Shown here piece after piece: positions 40,221 to 48,129 of a stretch of 64,000 nt of DNA (the stretch's first letter is position 1; every line of letters starts with the position of its first letter). The notes beneath the pieces were generated by a model, which saw only the letters and a list, made by a program, of their open reading frames with translations, had not been told where the DNA came from and made no database searches. A program made the position numbers and the translations under genes. This DNA is from Mycobacterium sp. OAS707 (GTDB taxonomy: Bacteria; Actinomycetota; Actinomycetes; Mycobacteriales; Mycobacteriaceae), in the NCBI RefSeq assembly GCF_014873705.1, contig NZ_JADBDS010000006.1:434001-498000 (forward strand). The letters are read 5' to 3'.

Positions 40221-41087
40221 TCAGGCCTTCGTTTCGTCGGCCAGCGCGATCAGCCTCGCCCGCACCAGGTCGCCCTGCTTTTCGAGCATGAAGTGTGGCC
40301 CGTCGATCTTCTCCAACGTGAAGTCGTCGGCGATGGCGTTTTCCGGCGACGTCCACGACTCGGCGATGACGAAGTCCTTCGTACCGTGGAGCGCGCGAAT
40401 CGGAACCGTAGCCCGTCGCTTTTCGGGATGCCTTGCGCCCCTGGGCACCTCGCGCAGCAGGAACGTCCGGTACGCGTCTCGGCCTGCCCGCGCCACCACC
40501 GGATCGCGGAAACGGTCCACGTACACACGCGCGGTCTCACGATCGAGCGCAGACGACAGCCTGAAGACCAGGTAAAGGAAATTTGTGTAGCGCTGCAAAG
40601 GCACGCCGAAGGCTGCCATCAGTGGTTGGTACTGCAGCAGCGGCAAAACGTTCGGCAGGAAATGCCGCGCCGTCACCCACGGAAAGCCCATGTTCAGGGC
40701 TAGGTAGCCGGCAAAGCGATCGGGATCGCGCAGGACCATCAGATAGCCGACGTACGCGCCCCAGTCGTGCCCCACGAGCAGCACCTTGTCCAGCCCGAGC
40801 GCGTCGATCAGCGCCAGCACGTCGCTGGCGACGTCCTCCTTGGCCCACTTGTGCGGCGCGGGCCCGGACCACCCGAAGCCGGGTAGGTCAGGCGCGATGA
40901 TCCGCAGGCCGGGCGGCGGGTCGGCGAGCAGAGGGTGGTAGGCCCAGTAATGCTGAGGCCAGCCGTGCAACGCGAGAACCGGGCGGCCGTCCTCGGGACC
41001 CGATTCGGTCACGTGAAAGCGCACACCACGGGCCTCGACGTATGACCGGCGCACGCCCGGGATCGGTGGCGGTTCCGCTGAAGGCAT
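40221..41087 (-). CDS. Epoxide-hydrolase-like alpha/beta-hydrolase
   Basis: 288 residues from the ATG at 41087; the longer open frame upstream runs through the divergent prpE 5' end. Features: oxyanion motif LALHGWPQHYWAYHPLL (HGWP), APDLPGFGWSGP, the nucleophile elbow VGHDWGAYVGYLM with Asp rather than Ser as nucleophile, and a C-terminal GPHFMLEKQ with the catalytic His. An Asp nucleophile plus HGWP is typical of epoxide hydrolases (EphF-like) or haloalkane dehalogenases. It lies upstream of the SDR operon on the same strand, 36 bp away, so co-transcription is possible. Confidence 0.8.
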   Translation of the reverse strand: MPSAEPPPIPGVRRSYVEARGVRFHVTESGPEDGRPVLALHGWPQHYWAYHPLLADPPPGLRIIAPDLPGFGWSGPAPHKWAKEDVASDVLALIDALGLDKVLLVGHDWGAYVGYLMVLRDPDRFAGYLALNMGFPWVTARHFLPNVLPLLQYQPLMAAFGVPLQRYTNFLYLVFRLSSALDRETARVYVDRFRDPVVARAGRDAYRTFLLREVPRGARHPEKRRATVPIRALHGTKDFVIAESWTSPENAIADDFTLEKIDGPHFMLEKQGDLVRARLIALADETKA

Positions 41088-41129
41088 GAATCGCACTCTA
41101 CGTACCCCTGCCCGCGCTACGGTCGCGGT

Positions 41130-43001
41130 ATGGGTGGCTATCGAGACCTGTTCAACGCTAGCATCGCCGACCCCGAGGCCTTCTGGGCCGACGCCGCGCG
41201 GGCGGTCACGTGGACGCGCGAGCCGACGCGCGTTCTCGACGACTCGAACCCGCCGTTCTACCGCTGGTTCCCCGATGGCGAGATGAACACCTGCGCCAAC
41301 GCGCTGGACCGTCACGTCGACGGCGGCCGCGCCGATCAGCCGGCGCTCATCTACGACTCCCCGGTGACCGGGTCGCAGCGCACTTACACCTACCGCGAGC
41401 TGCTCGACGAGACCGCCCGCTTCGCGGGGGCGCTACGCGGATTGGGCGTGAACAAAGGCGACCGCGTCGTCATCTACATGCCGATGGTGCCCGAGGCGGC
41501 GATCGCGATGCTCGCGTGCGCGCGGCTGGGCGCGGTGCATTCGGTTGTGTTCGGCGGGTTCGCCGCGCACGAACTCGCGACCCGCATCGACGACGCGAAA
41601 CCGGCCGTCATCGTGACCGCGTCGTGCGGAGTCGAGCCGACGCGGACCGTCGACTACAAGCCGATGCTCGACGCCGCGCTCGAGATGGCCGAGCATGCCC
41701 CACCCGCGTGCGTGGTCCTACAGCGCGAACAGCGACCATGCGAGCCTGTGACGGGCCGTGATCACGACTGGCGCGAGCTGATGAGCGACGCGCAACCCGT
41801 CGACGCGGTGCCGGTCGCGGCCACCGACCCGCTGTACGTGCTGTACACCTCGGGCACCACCGGTAAGCCGAAGGGTATCGTCCGCGACAACGGCGGGCAC
41901 GCGGTGGCGCTGCTGTGGAGCATGCGCAACATCTACGACACGCATCCGGGCGATATCTTCTGGGCGGCAAGCGATGTCGGCTGGGTGGTCGGCCACTCGT
42001 ACATCGTCTACGCGCCATTGCTGCTCGGGGCGACGACCGTGCTGTACGAGGGCAAGCCGGTCGGTACACCGGATGCGGGTGCGTTCTGGCGAGTCGCCGC
42101 CGAGCACGGTGTCAAGGCATTGTTCACCGCGCCGACAGCGATCCGCGCGATCAAGAAAGAAGACCCCGAAGGCTTGCACCTGAACAAGTACGACCTGTCG
42201 TCGCTGAAGTACTTGTTCCAGGCGGGTGAACGACTCGACCCTGCCACCTACGGTTGGGCGTCGGACATCCTCGGCATTCCCGTCGTCGATCACTGGTGGC
42301 AGACCGAAACAGGTTGGGCCATCGCGGCAAACCCGATGGGTGTCGAACCGATGCCCATCAAGCCGGGTTCCCCAACCGTACCGATGCCCGGATACGACGT
42401 GCGGATCCTGCGGATCGACGGCTCGGAATGCGAACCCGGTGAAGAGGGCGCGATCTGCGTCAGGTTGCCGCTGCCGCCGGGCACGCTGCCAACACTGTGG
42501 GGAGACGACGACCGCTATGAAGCATCGTATCTGTGCGAACATCCGGGCTTCTACCTGACCGGGGATGGCGGATACCTCGACGAGGACGGCTATCTCTTCG
42601 TCATGGGACGCATTGATGACGTGATCAACGTTGCAGGACACCGGCTTTCGACGGGATCCATCGAGGCCGTGCTGGCCGGCCACCCCGCGGTTGCGGAATG
42701 CGCGGTGATCGGCGTTCACGACCAGATCAAGGGTCAGGTGCCCCGTGGTTTCGTCGTGCTCAAGGCCGGTGCGTCGGACAAGGGCCTGGCAGCCGAGTTG
42801 GTTCAGTTGGTGCGCGACGAGATCGGCGCGGTGGCGTGCTTCAAACTCGTTGACGTCGTGGCTGCGCTGCCCAAGACGCGATCGGGCAAGATCCTGCGCA
42901 AGACGATGCGTGGCATTGCCCATGGCAAGGATGAGCCCCTGCCGTCGACCATCGAAGACCCTGCGGTGCTCGACGCGCTGAAACCCATCCTGCAGCGTTG
43001 A
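41130..43001 (+). CDS. prpE: Propionyl-CoA synthetase PrpE-type acyl-CoA ligase
   Basis: 623 residues, ANL superfamily. Motifs: the N-terminal ACAS_N region (YRDLFNASIADPEAFWADAA), NALDRHVDGGRADQPALIYDSP, the P-loop YTSGTTGKPKGIVRD, the VDHWWQTETGW segment of the acetyl/propionyl-CoA synthetase subgroup, YLTGDGGYLDEDGYLFVMGRIDDVINVAGHR, and the C-terminal catalytic lysine in PKTRSGKILRKTMR, which is a known acetylation site. The enzyme activates propionate (or acetate) to its CoA thioester. The short 42-bp divergent gap to the hydrolase gene holds both promoters. Confidence 0.88.
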   Translation: MGGYRDLFNASIADPEAFWADAARAVTWTREPTRVLDDSNPPFYRWFPDGEMNTCANALDRHVDGGRADQPALIYDSPVTGSQRTYTYRELLDETARFAGALRGLGVNKGDRVVIYMPMVPEAAIAMLACARLGAVHSVVFGGFAAHELATRIDDAKPAVIVTASCGVEPTRTVDYKPMLDAALEMAEHAPPACVVLQREQRPCEPVTGRDHDWRELMSDAQPVDAVPVAATDPLYVLYTSGTTGKPKGIVRDNGGHAVALLWSMRNIYDTHPGDIFWAASDVGWVVGHSYIVYAPLLLGATTVLYEGKPVGTPDAGAFWRVAAEHGVKALFTAPTAIRAIKKEDPEGLHLNKYDLSSLKYLFQAGERLDPATYGWASDILGIPVVDHWWQTETGWAIAANPMGVEPMPIKPGSPTVPMPGYDVRILRIDGSECEPGEEGAICVRLPLPPGTLPTLWGDDDRYEASYLCEHPGFYLTGDGGYLDEDGYLFVMGRIDDVINVAGHRLSTGSIEAVLAGHPAVAECAVIGVHDQIKGQVPRGFVVLKAGASDKGLAAELVQLVRDEIGAVACFKLVDVVAALPKTRSGKILRKTMRGIAHGKDEPLPSTIEDPAVLDALKPILQR

Positions 43002-43021
43002 CTCGGGACGAGTAGTGACAG

Positions 43022-43840
43022 TCAGCGAAATGCTGTCGCCAGCCGCTTCTGGAACACCTCGTTGAAACGACGGTAGGCCTGGCGCAACTCGTGTCCCGGC
43101 CAGTCGTTTCCGATGACTTCGGCGGGCAGCAGCGGGTCGAGTTGAAGATGGCGGACGACGGCGACCGACAGTGCGAACCAATAGGCAAAGTCCTCGGCGC
43201 CGACCGCCTCGATGTCGAGTTCGTCCTGCAGAGCGACGGTGAACCTGTCAGCGTCTGCAGCCCAATCATCAAGACTGAACAGAGATCTCACCGTCTCGGC
43301 GGGGATGTCCGTCGCGGCGTTGTGGAAATGCACACATTGGCGGTCGAGCACAGTGCGCAGCGTCGGCAGCCGATCCGGGTCGAGGTTGTCGGGCCGAATC
43401 CAGACGCCCTCCCGTAGCTCTGCGAGGTGCAGAGCCGTTGCCGCCTTGCGCAACGCCAGGCGATCGGCGGCCGACCGTCGCTCCAAAGACACGACCGCCA
43501 ACTCCCAGGTGCCGTCCCACGGCGGGGTTGTCGCGGCGCGCGACGCTTCGTCGACACGTTGACGTCGCTCGAGCAGACCGCCCGCGAGCGCATAGGTGCC
43601 GTCGTCGCTGGTGAGTTCGCCGTTGGAGACCATGCGCCACAAGCACGTGCGGGCTGCGCCGTCGCTGATACCGAAGAGCGACGCCATCGCGACCAGTTCG
43701 CCGACCGTGAGGTGGGGCTGCGGGGCGCCGAGCAGCGCCGTCGCAAGGACTGATCGTGCGCTGAGTGACTGGTCCCCGATCAGGTCGGCGACCTGGCGGC
43801 GCGCGCTCATCTCACGATATTGTTGACGCGTGACGTTCAT
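43022..43840 (-). CDS. PaaX-family transcriptional repressor
   Basis: 272 residues from the ATG at 43840 (MNVTRQQYREMSARR); an ATG at 43810 is also possible, and a longer frame to 43867 would run into the divergent gene. The N-terminal winged helix (about 30-90: LTVGELVAMASLFGISDGAARTCLWRMVSNGEL) and the C-terminal PaaX_C block ending NDWPGHELRQAYRRFNE match the PaaX family, which senses aryl-CoA thioesters such as phenylacetyl-CoA. The start codon lies within an inverted repeat that also covers the start of the divergent Rieske oxygenase gene, pointing to autoregulation and control of the oxygenase operon. Confidence 0.85.
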   Translation of the reverse strand: MNVTRQQYREMSARRQVADLIGDQSLSARSVLATALLGAPQPHLTVGELVAMASLFGISDGAARTCLWRMVSNGELTSDDGTYALAGGLLERRQRVDEASRAATTPPWDGTWELAVVSLERRSAADRLALRKAATALHLAELREGVWIRPDNLDPDRLPTLRTVLDRQCVHFHNAATDIPAETVRSLFSLDDWAADADRFTVALQDELDIEAVGAEDFAYWFALSVAVVRHLQLDPLLPAEVIGNDWPGHELRQAYRRFNEVFQKRLATAFR

Positions 43841-43863
43841 AGTGTGATACTTCCACACTATGA
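43837..43863. promoter_or_regulatory. Inverted repeat covering both divergent start codons
   Basis: TCATAGTGTG (43837-43846) and CACACTATGA (43854-43863) are exact complements separated by 7 bp. The minus-strand ATG of the PaaX gene (43838-43840) and the plus-strand ATG of the oxygenase (43860-43862) lie within the arms, with only 19 bp between the codons. There is no room for two separate ribosome-binding sites. Confidence 0.7.
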
Positions 43864-45023
43864 GCACTCCGACAACGACGTCGGTCGCCGACGATGTGGA
43901 GATCGTTCACCGCATCCTGGCGCACATCGACGCCGGTACGACCGATGAAGGCGACGCCTGGCGGGAGCCGGTCGAAAACTATTTGAGTCCAGAAAGATTC
44001 GCCGACGAGCTGAAGACCATGCGCTCGTATCCGAGCGTGTTCCTGCCGTCGGCGGCGATTCGCAATCCCGGCGACCACGCCGAACGGACCACGTTCGGTG
44101 TTCCGCTGTTCGCGGTGCGCGGCCGCGACGGCAAGGCACGGGTGTTCCGCAATTCGTGCCGGCACCGCGGTATGGCCCTGGTCGAGGGTCCGGGCTGCGC
44201 GCACGCGTTGGTGTGCCGCTATCACGGCTGGACGTACAGGCTCGACGGTTCGCTCTCGCACGTCCCGCATTCCGACGCGTTCCCCGATCTCGACATGTCC
44301 GTCCGCGGACTGGTCGAGGTCGACAGCAGTGAGGTGGACGGCCTGATCGTGATCGGACCGCTCGAGTCACCTGCGCCGGGGGCCGACGCTGCGATGGCGG
44401 CGCTGATCAATGGCAGTCCGTGGCGCGACAAGCTGCTGCCCGCGGAACGGCTTTTCACCGTGCGGCCGGCGTTACGCCAGATGAACTGGAAAGTTCTCGT
44501 CGAGCAGTTCCTCGAGGGCTACCACATCCGCACGACCCACAAGAACACCTTCTACCCGATCCAATACGACGACCTCAACGTCATCGAGGCGTTCGGGCCA
44601 AACACCCGAATCACGTTCCCATATCAGAACATTGAGCGGCTGCGTGATCGCCCCGAATCCACGTGGAACGTCGGACACCGGGTGACGTACGTGTACCACC
44701 TGTTCCCGAACGTCATGGTCGCGACGTTTCCCAACCAAGTGCTGGTGATAACCATCGACCCGATCGACATCGACCACACCAACGTCACGATCTACGCCAT
44801 GGTCACACCCGACGTCACCGAACGCCTGTCCACCGACCCCGATGCCGCCGCAGGCGCTCGCGATCTGCTGAACGAAGGCGGGATCGAGGACAACGAGATG
44901 TCGGAGGGTGTGCAGAAGGGCCTGTACGCAGGCGCCAACGACTTCGTCGAGTTCGGTACGCACGAGAGCGCCATCGGGCGCTTCCACTCCAACCTCGACG
45001 AACGACTGGCATCCATTCGATGA
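43860..45023 (+). CDS. Rieske non-heme iron oxygenase, alpha subunit
   Basis: 387 residues from the ATG at 43860. The Rieske [2Fe-2S] ligands are C100, H102, C119 and H122 in SCRHRG and CRYHGW. The catalytic domain has the mononuclear iron motif in MNWKVLVEQFLEGYHIRTTHKNTF, which supplies two His; a late Asp completes the triad. Ring-hydroxylating and aliphatic members share this layout; the substrate is unknown. A separate reductase/ferredoxin would be needed and is not adjacent. It is coupled to an enoyl-CoA hydratase gene by an ATGA overlap and is probably repressed by the divergent PaaX protein. Confidence 0.9.
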   Translation: MSTPTTTSVADDVEIVHRILAHIDAGTTDEGDAWREPVENYLSPERFADELKTMRSYPSVFLPSAAIRNPGDHAERTTFGVPLFAVRGRDGKARVFRNSCRHRGMALVEGPGCAHALVCRYHGWTYRLDGSLSHVPHSDAFPDLDMSVRGLVEVDSSEVDGLIVIGPLESPAPGADAAMAALINGSPWRDKLLPAERLFTVRPALRQMNWKVLVEQFLEGYHIRTTHKNTFYPIQYDDLNVIEAFGPNTRITFPYQNIERLRDRPESTWNVGHRVTYVYHLFPNVMVATFPNQVLVITIDPIDIDHTNVTIYAMVTPDVTERLSTDPDAAAGARDLLNEGGIEDNEMSEGVQKGLYAGANDFVEFGTHESAIGRFHSNLDERLASIR

Positions 45024-45838
45024 CCGACTACGAGCACCTGACCTACCAGCAGCGCGGGCCGGTCACGGTCATCACCATCAACCGACCAGAGCGCATGAAT
45101 GCCATTGGGCCGCAGACACATTCGGAACTGGTCGAGGCCTGGTCCCGGTTCCGCGACGACGACGACGCGCTAGTCGGCGTCCTCACCGGCGCGGGCGACA
45201 AGGCGTTCTGCGCGGGCGGCGACCTGAAGGCGGCATTCGGCGGGGAACTGGACATCGACCTTGCTCCCGACGACGGCGTGCTCGGCCCGTCGCGATGGAC
45301 CGACATCTACAAGCCCACCATCGCGGCCGTCAACGGCGTCGCCTATGCCGGCGGCCTCGAGTGGGCGTGCTGGACCGACATGGCGATCGCCGACGAGCAC
45401 GCCACCTTCGGGGTCACGTGCCGACGCTGGAACATCGGGCTGGCCGACGGTGGCACACAACGACTTACCCGCATCCTCGGATACCGGCGCGCGATCGAAC
45501 TGATCGTGACCGGGCGGGTGATCGACGCCCGCGAAGCCGAACGCATCGGCCTCGTCAACGAAGTCGTCCCGAAGGGGACGTGCCTGCAGCGGGCGATCGA
45601 GTTGGCGCAGAGGATCGCGACGCTCCCCCAGCCCGCACTGCGCACCGACCTGGAAGCGGCGCGGACCGGCCTGGGACGACCACTCCACGACGGACTGCGC
45701 ATCGAAGCGGAATGCTTCGGCCGGTCGATCTCCGCGTCCGAAACGTTCGAAGGGCTACGGCAATTCAACGAACGCGACCACCCGGACCGTCGGACGGGGA
45801 GCACCCCGGTCACCCCGGGGCTTGCCCGCTCGGGCTAG
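45020..45838 (+). CDS. Enoyl-CoA hydratase/isomerase (crotonase family)
   Basis: 272 residues from the ATG at 45020 (ATGA overlap with the oxygenase). Crotonase features: VTVITINRPERMNAIG, the oxyanion hole CAGGDLKA, AAVNGVAYAGGLEWAC, and CRRWNIGLADGGTQRLTRILG. The usual second catalytic Glu (in the GLxPGxGG region) is replaced by Asp/Gly (LADGGT), so hydratase chemistry is not certain and isomerase, hydrolase or lyase activity is possible. With a Rieske oxygenase and an aryl-CoA-type repressor, it fits a pathway degrading an acyl-CoA intermediate. Confidence 0.85.
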   Translation: MTDYEHLTYQQRGPVTVITINRPERMNAIGPQTHSELVEAWSRFRDDDDALVGVLTGAGDKAFCAGGDLKAAFGGELDIDLAPDDGVLGPSRWTDIYKPTIAAVNGVAYAGGLEWACWTDMAIADEHATFGVTCRRWNIGLADGGTQRLTRILGYRRAIELIVTGRVIDAREAERIGLVNEVVPKGTCLQRAIELAQRIATLPQPALRTDLEAARTGLGRPLHDGLRIEAECFGRSISASETFEGLRQFNERDHPDRRTGSTPVTPGLARSG

Positions 45839-45851
45839 GGCGCATTGCCCA

Positions 45852-46061
45852 CTAACCTACGGTGGCGTGCATGCGGTCCAGTTCATTCCTCGCATGGCGC
45901 TCGACCAACAACGGGACATAGTCGCGCAACGGTTTGTCATCGAATCTGGCGTGCACGTCGTGGACAACGCGTTCCACGGTTGACTGAGAGATCGCGGGAT
46001 AGCGATTCGTCAGGCGCACGACAATCTGGTCGATGATCGTCTGTTCACTCAACTCGATCAC
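45852..46061 (-). CDS. Three-helix DUF3562-type small protein
   Basis: 69 residues from the GTG at 46061; the frame is open to 46115 but the extra residues lack similarity. The body IIDQIVVRLTNRYPAISQSTVERVVHDVHARFDD...LVERHARNELDR is an all-helical domain common in mycobacteria (DUF3562-like). Function is unknown. It is convergent with the crotonase gene. Confidence 0.65.
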   Translation of the reverse strand: MIELSEQTIIDQIVVRLTNRYPAISQSTVERVVHDVHARFDDKPLRDYVPLLVERHARNELDRMHATVG

Positions 46062-46131
46062 ACCCGAAGTTTGACGTCCATTAACCGGACCGTCAACTAG
46101 GGCAGCCGGTGCCAACTGGCAGAGGGCGGCA

Positions 46132-46559
46132 CTAGTTTTCTGGCGGCGTGAATTGGCTCAACGTCAGCTCGGCGCCCTGCGGATCGCAGATCAGCGCGGT
46201 CTTTGTCCACTCCGTTTCGTCGGACGAAAGGACTACAGCACCAAGCTTTTCCGCCACTGCCGCGGAGTCGTCACGTGATGCGACCGTGAAAGTCACCTGC
46301 CAGTGATCATCACCACGCGACGGCGAGATCACCCAGCCGATGGCGTCGGCGGAGCCGGGGCGGGACGCCGGATCGTCGTCACGAATCCGACGTCATCGAA
46401 TTCCCAGCCGAACACCCGGGAACAGAGCCCGCCGGCCGGGCCGGCGTCCGCGGCCGCGTCTGCGTCGTCGACGGCGATGTAGGTGGTCCGCTCGACCGGC
46501 GCATCGGGAGGCACGGCGTCGGCTCGGCTTCCTGTTCTTTTCAAAGCGATGCGAACCAT
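46132..46559 (-). pseudogene. VOC/glyoxalase-family gene broken by a frameshift
   Basis: The N-terminal frame (46559-46329) encodes TTYIAVDDADAAADAG and SRVFGWEFDDVGFVTT, then ends in a short out-of-frame tail. The C-terminal frame (46332-46132) carries GWVISPSRGDDHWQVTFTVASRDDSAAVAEKLGAVVL and WTKTALICDPQGAELTLSQF, the end of a VOC domain. Neither piece is a complete VOC fold, and together they lack part of a standard two-module protein, so internal deletion plus frameshift near 46330-46400 is likely. The 4-bp ATGA overlap could also mean two small proteins. Confidence 0.55.
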
Positions 46560-46569
46560 TGTGATCGCG

Positions 46570-46585
46570 GCATATGTTGATATGC
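46570..46585. promoter_or_regulatory. 16-bp palindrome upstream of the Cys-rich peptide gene
   Basis: GCATAT-GTTG-ATATGC, perfect 6-bp arms, 67 bp before the micro-ORF start and 11 bp from the start of the VOC pseudogene. ATAT-containing imperfect palindromes are typical of ArsR/SmtB metal-sensor operators in mycobacteria, but the regulator is not in the window. Confidence 0.45.
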
Positions 46586-46652
46586 GTACGTGGTGACGAA
46601 CTCTGCTCCCACCCTCTCAGGTTGGTCAGAGCAACAGAGGAGTTGATCGACG

Positions 46653-46760
46653 ATGCGAGCATCAGAGGCCAAAGCGGGCTCGGGTTGCAACTGTCATTGC
46701 AACGCATGCGAAGGCGGCCACCACTGTGGTAATCCGCCGAACTGCAACATCAGGCGGTAG
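46653..46760 (+). CDS. 35-residue Cys/His-rich peptide, metallothionein-like
   Basis: The ATG at 46653 follows GAGGAG at 46637-46642, and the frame ends at TAG 46758-46760. The peptide holds six cysteines and three histidines in 35 residues: a CNCHCNAC cluster (residues 12-19), GGHHCG (21-26) and NCN (30-32), with a basic, otherwise ordinary N-terminus (RASEAKAGSG) and IRR end. Such density of Cys in CxC and CxxC spacing has few roles other than binding soft metals. It is smaller than M. tuberculosis MymT (53 residues) and not obviously homologous. It is preceded by an ATAT palindrome and followed by a hairpin, so it looks like a complete transcription unit. Confidence 0.7.
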   Translation: MRASEAKAGSGCNCHCNACEGGHHCGNPPNCNIRR

Positions 46761-46761
46761 C

Positions 46762-46781
46762 TAACCCCGAATTCCGGGTTA
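46762..46781 (+). terminator. Short hairpin after the Cys-rich peptide gene
   Basis: TAACCC at 46762-46767 pairs with GGGTTA at 46776-46781 (8-nt loop) immediately after the stop codon. It lacks a strong T-run. Confidence 0.4.
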
Positions 46782-46836
46782 ATCCGGCATCGCCCGGGGT
46801 ATTTCTGCTGCGTAAATAAACGCAGGAGAGGCAGCG

Positions 46837-47253
46837 ATGACCACGACGACCCCCAAGTACATGGCGGTGCAGGGTGCGGCGCTGCTCGTCGCGGCAGGGT
46901 TCGTCGTCATCGGCGTGCTCGGTTTCATCCCCGGGGTCACGCCAGACGGCAAACTCTTCGGGGTGTTCGCGATCTCCGGCTTGCACAACGTCCTGCATTT
47001 GGTGTCGGGTTTCGTCGGCTTCGCGCTGGCCCGCACGTATGCCGCGTCGCGTGCGTACTTCCTCGGCGGAGGTCTGGTCTATCTGGCGCTCTGGCTGCAC
47101 GGATGGCTCATGGGCAGCCGCCTACTTCCGATCAACGGCGCCGACAACTGGCTGCACTTCGGCCTCGGTTTCGTGATGATGCTCCTCGGCCTGACCCTCG
47201 CCGGCCAGCGCGATCCCACGAAGCGTCGGGGCCGAGGTCAGCGAAAGGGTTAG
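46837..47253 (+). CDS. DUF4383 four-helix membrane protein
   Basis: 138 residues; AGGAG lies 11 nt before the ATG at 46837. Four transmembrane helices: AALLVAAGFVVIGVLGFIPG, GVFAISGLHNVLHLVSGFVGFALA, YFLGGGLVYLALWLHGWLM, WLHFGLGFVMMLLGLTLAG. The NVLHLVSGFVG and NWLHFGLG histidine motifs are the DUF4383 signature; the intramembrane histidines could bind heme or metal, but this is not established. The C-terminus is strongly basic (KRRGRGQRKG). It follows the Cys-rich peptide gene by 76 bp on the same strand. Confidence 0.8.
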   Translation: MTTTTPKYMAVQGAALLVAAGFVVIGVLGFIPGVTPDGKLFGVFAISGLHNVLHLVSGFVGFALARTYAASRAYFLGGGLVYLALWLHGWLMGSRLLPINGADNWLHFGLGFVMMLLGLTLAGQRDPTKRRGRGQRKG

Positions 47254-47360
47254 AACAGCTCCGATATCCCTGGCGGAATTCTGCGCTCCGCCGCGATGAA
47301 TTACAGCCCAGCAACGCATCTGACGTACTGGGGGCAACGAACATCGCAAGGAGCATCGCA

Positions 47361-48101
47361 ATGAAGACACCACCGGTCGTATCTCTGCAGGAGTGGCAGG
47401 CCGCCCGCCAGCAGCTTCTAGCGCAAGAGAAAGAGGTCACTCGGGCCCGCGACGCGTTGGCCGCCGCGCGTCGGCGCATGCCATGGGTCGCAGTGGAAAA
47501 GGACTACCAATTCGAGGGGCCAAAGGGCAAGGCCAGCCTTCTCGACTTGTTCCAGGGCCGTCGTCAACTGATCGTCTACCGCGCGTTCTTCGAGCCCGGG
47601 GTGGACGGCTGGCCCGACCATGCCTGCCGCGGCTGCTCGTTGATCGCCGACAACGTTGGCCATGTCGGTCACCTCAACGCACGTGACACCACCCTGGTGT
47701 TCGCCTCGCGCGCCCCGCAGGCAGACATCGATCGCGTCAAGGCGCGGATGGGCTGGGACATGCCGTGGTACACGTTCTCCGACGACTTCGATGTCGACTT
47801 CGGCGTGGACCAGTGGCACGGCACCAACGCGTTCATCCGCGACGGCGACCGCGTGTATCGCACATACTTCATCAACAACCGTGGCGACGAGGCATTGGGC
47901 ACGACGTGGAGCTACCTTGACATGACTGCGCTTGGGCGCCAGGAGAATTGGGAAGACTCGCCCGACGGCTACCCGCAGTCCGCGCCCTACGCGTGGTGGA
48001 ACTGGCACGACGAATACAGCGAAACCCCGCAGTCCCAGTGGTGGAACGACCCGGACGACGACGACCGGGACCCGGCCGATCCACGACCACGCAACGCATG
48101 A
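47361..48101 (+). CDS. DUF899 thioredoxin-fold family protein
   Basis: 246 residues from the ATG at 47361, which has AAGGAG at 47348-47353; the longer frame upstream overlaps the DUF4383 gene. The N-terminal helix (LQEWQAARQQLLAQEKEVTRARDALAAARRRMPWV) and the core VEKDYQFEGPKGKASLLDLFQGRRQLIVYRAFFEP, then HACRGCSLIADN with a CxxC, define DUF899 proteins, which have a peroxiredoxin-like fold. The CRGC pair could be redox-active. The C-terminus is unusually acidic (DPDDDDRDPADP). Probable oxidative or detoxification role, not shown. Confidence 0.8.
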   Translation: MKTPPVVSLQEWQAARQQLLAQEKEVTRARDALAAARRRMPWVAVEKDYQFEGPKGKASLLDLFQGRRQLIVYRAFFEPGVDGWPDHACRGCSLIADNVGHVGHLNARDTTLVFASRAPQADIDRVKARMGWDMPWYTFSDDFDVDFGVDQWHGTNAFIRDGDRVYRTYFINNRGDEALGTTWSYLDMTALGRQENWEDSPDGYPQSAPYAWWNWHDEYSETPQSQWWNDPDDDDRDPADPRPRNA

Positions 48102-48129
48102 CCCTGCTTCAGGGCCCGAAGCGCTGGCG

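Noticed and set aside
43002..43021. Small hairpin ACTCG-GGA-CGAGT between prpE and the PaaX gene
   Set aside because: A 5-bp stem in a 20-bp gap is too weak to claim as a terminator.
46620..46652. Attenuator-like CTCTG/CAGAG pairings in the leader of the Cys-rich peptide gene
   Set aside because: The stems are only 5 bp with several alternative partners; no stable exclusive fold could be drawn.
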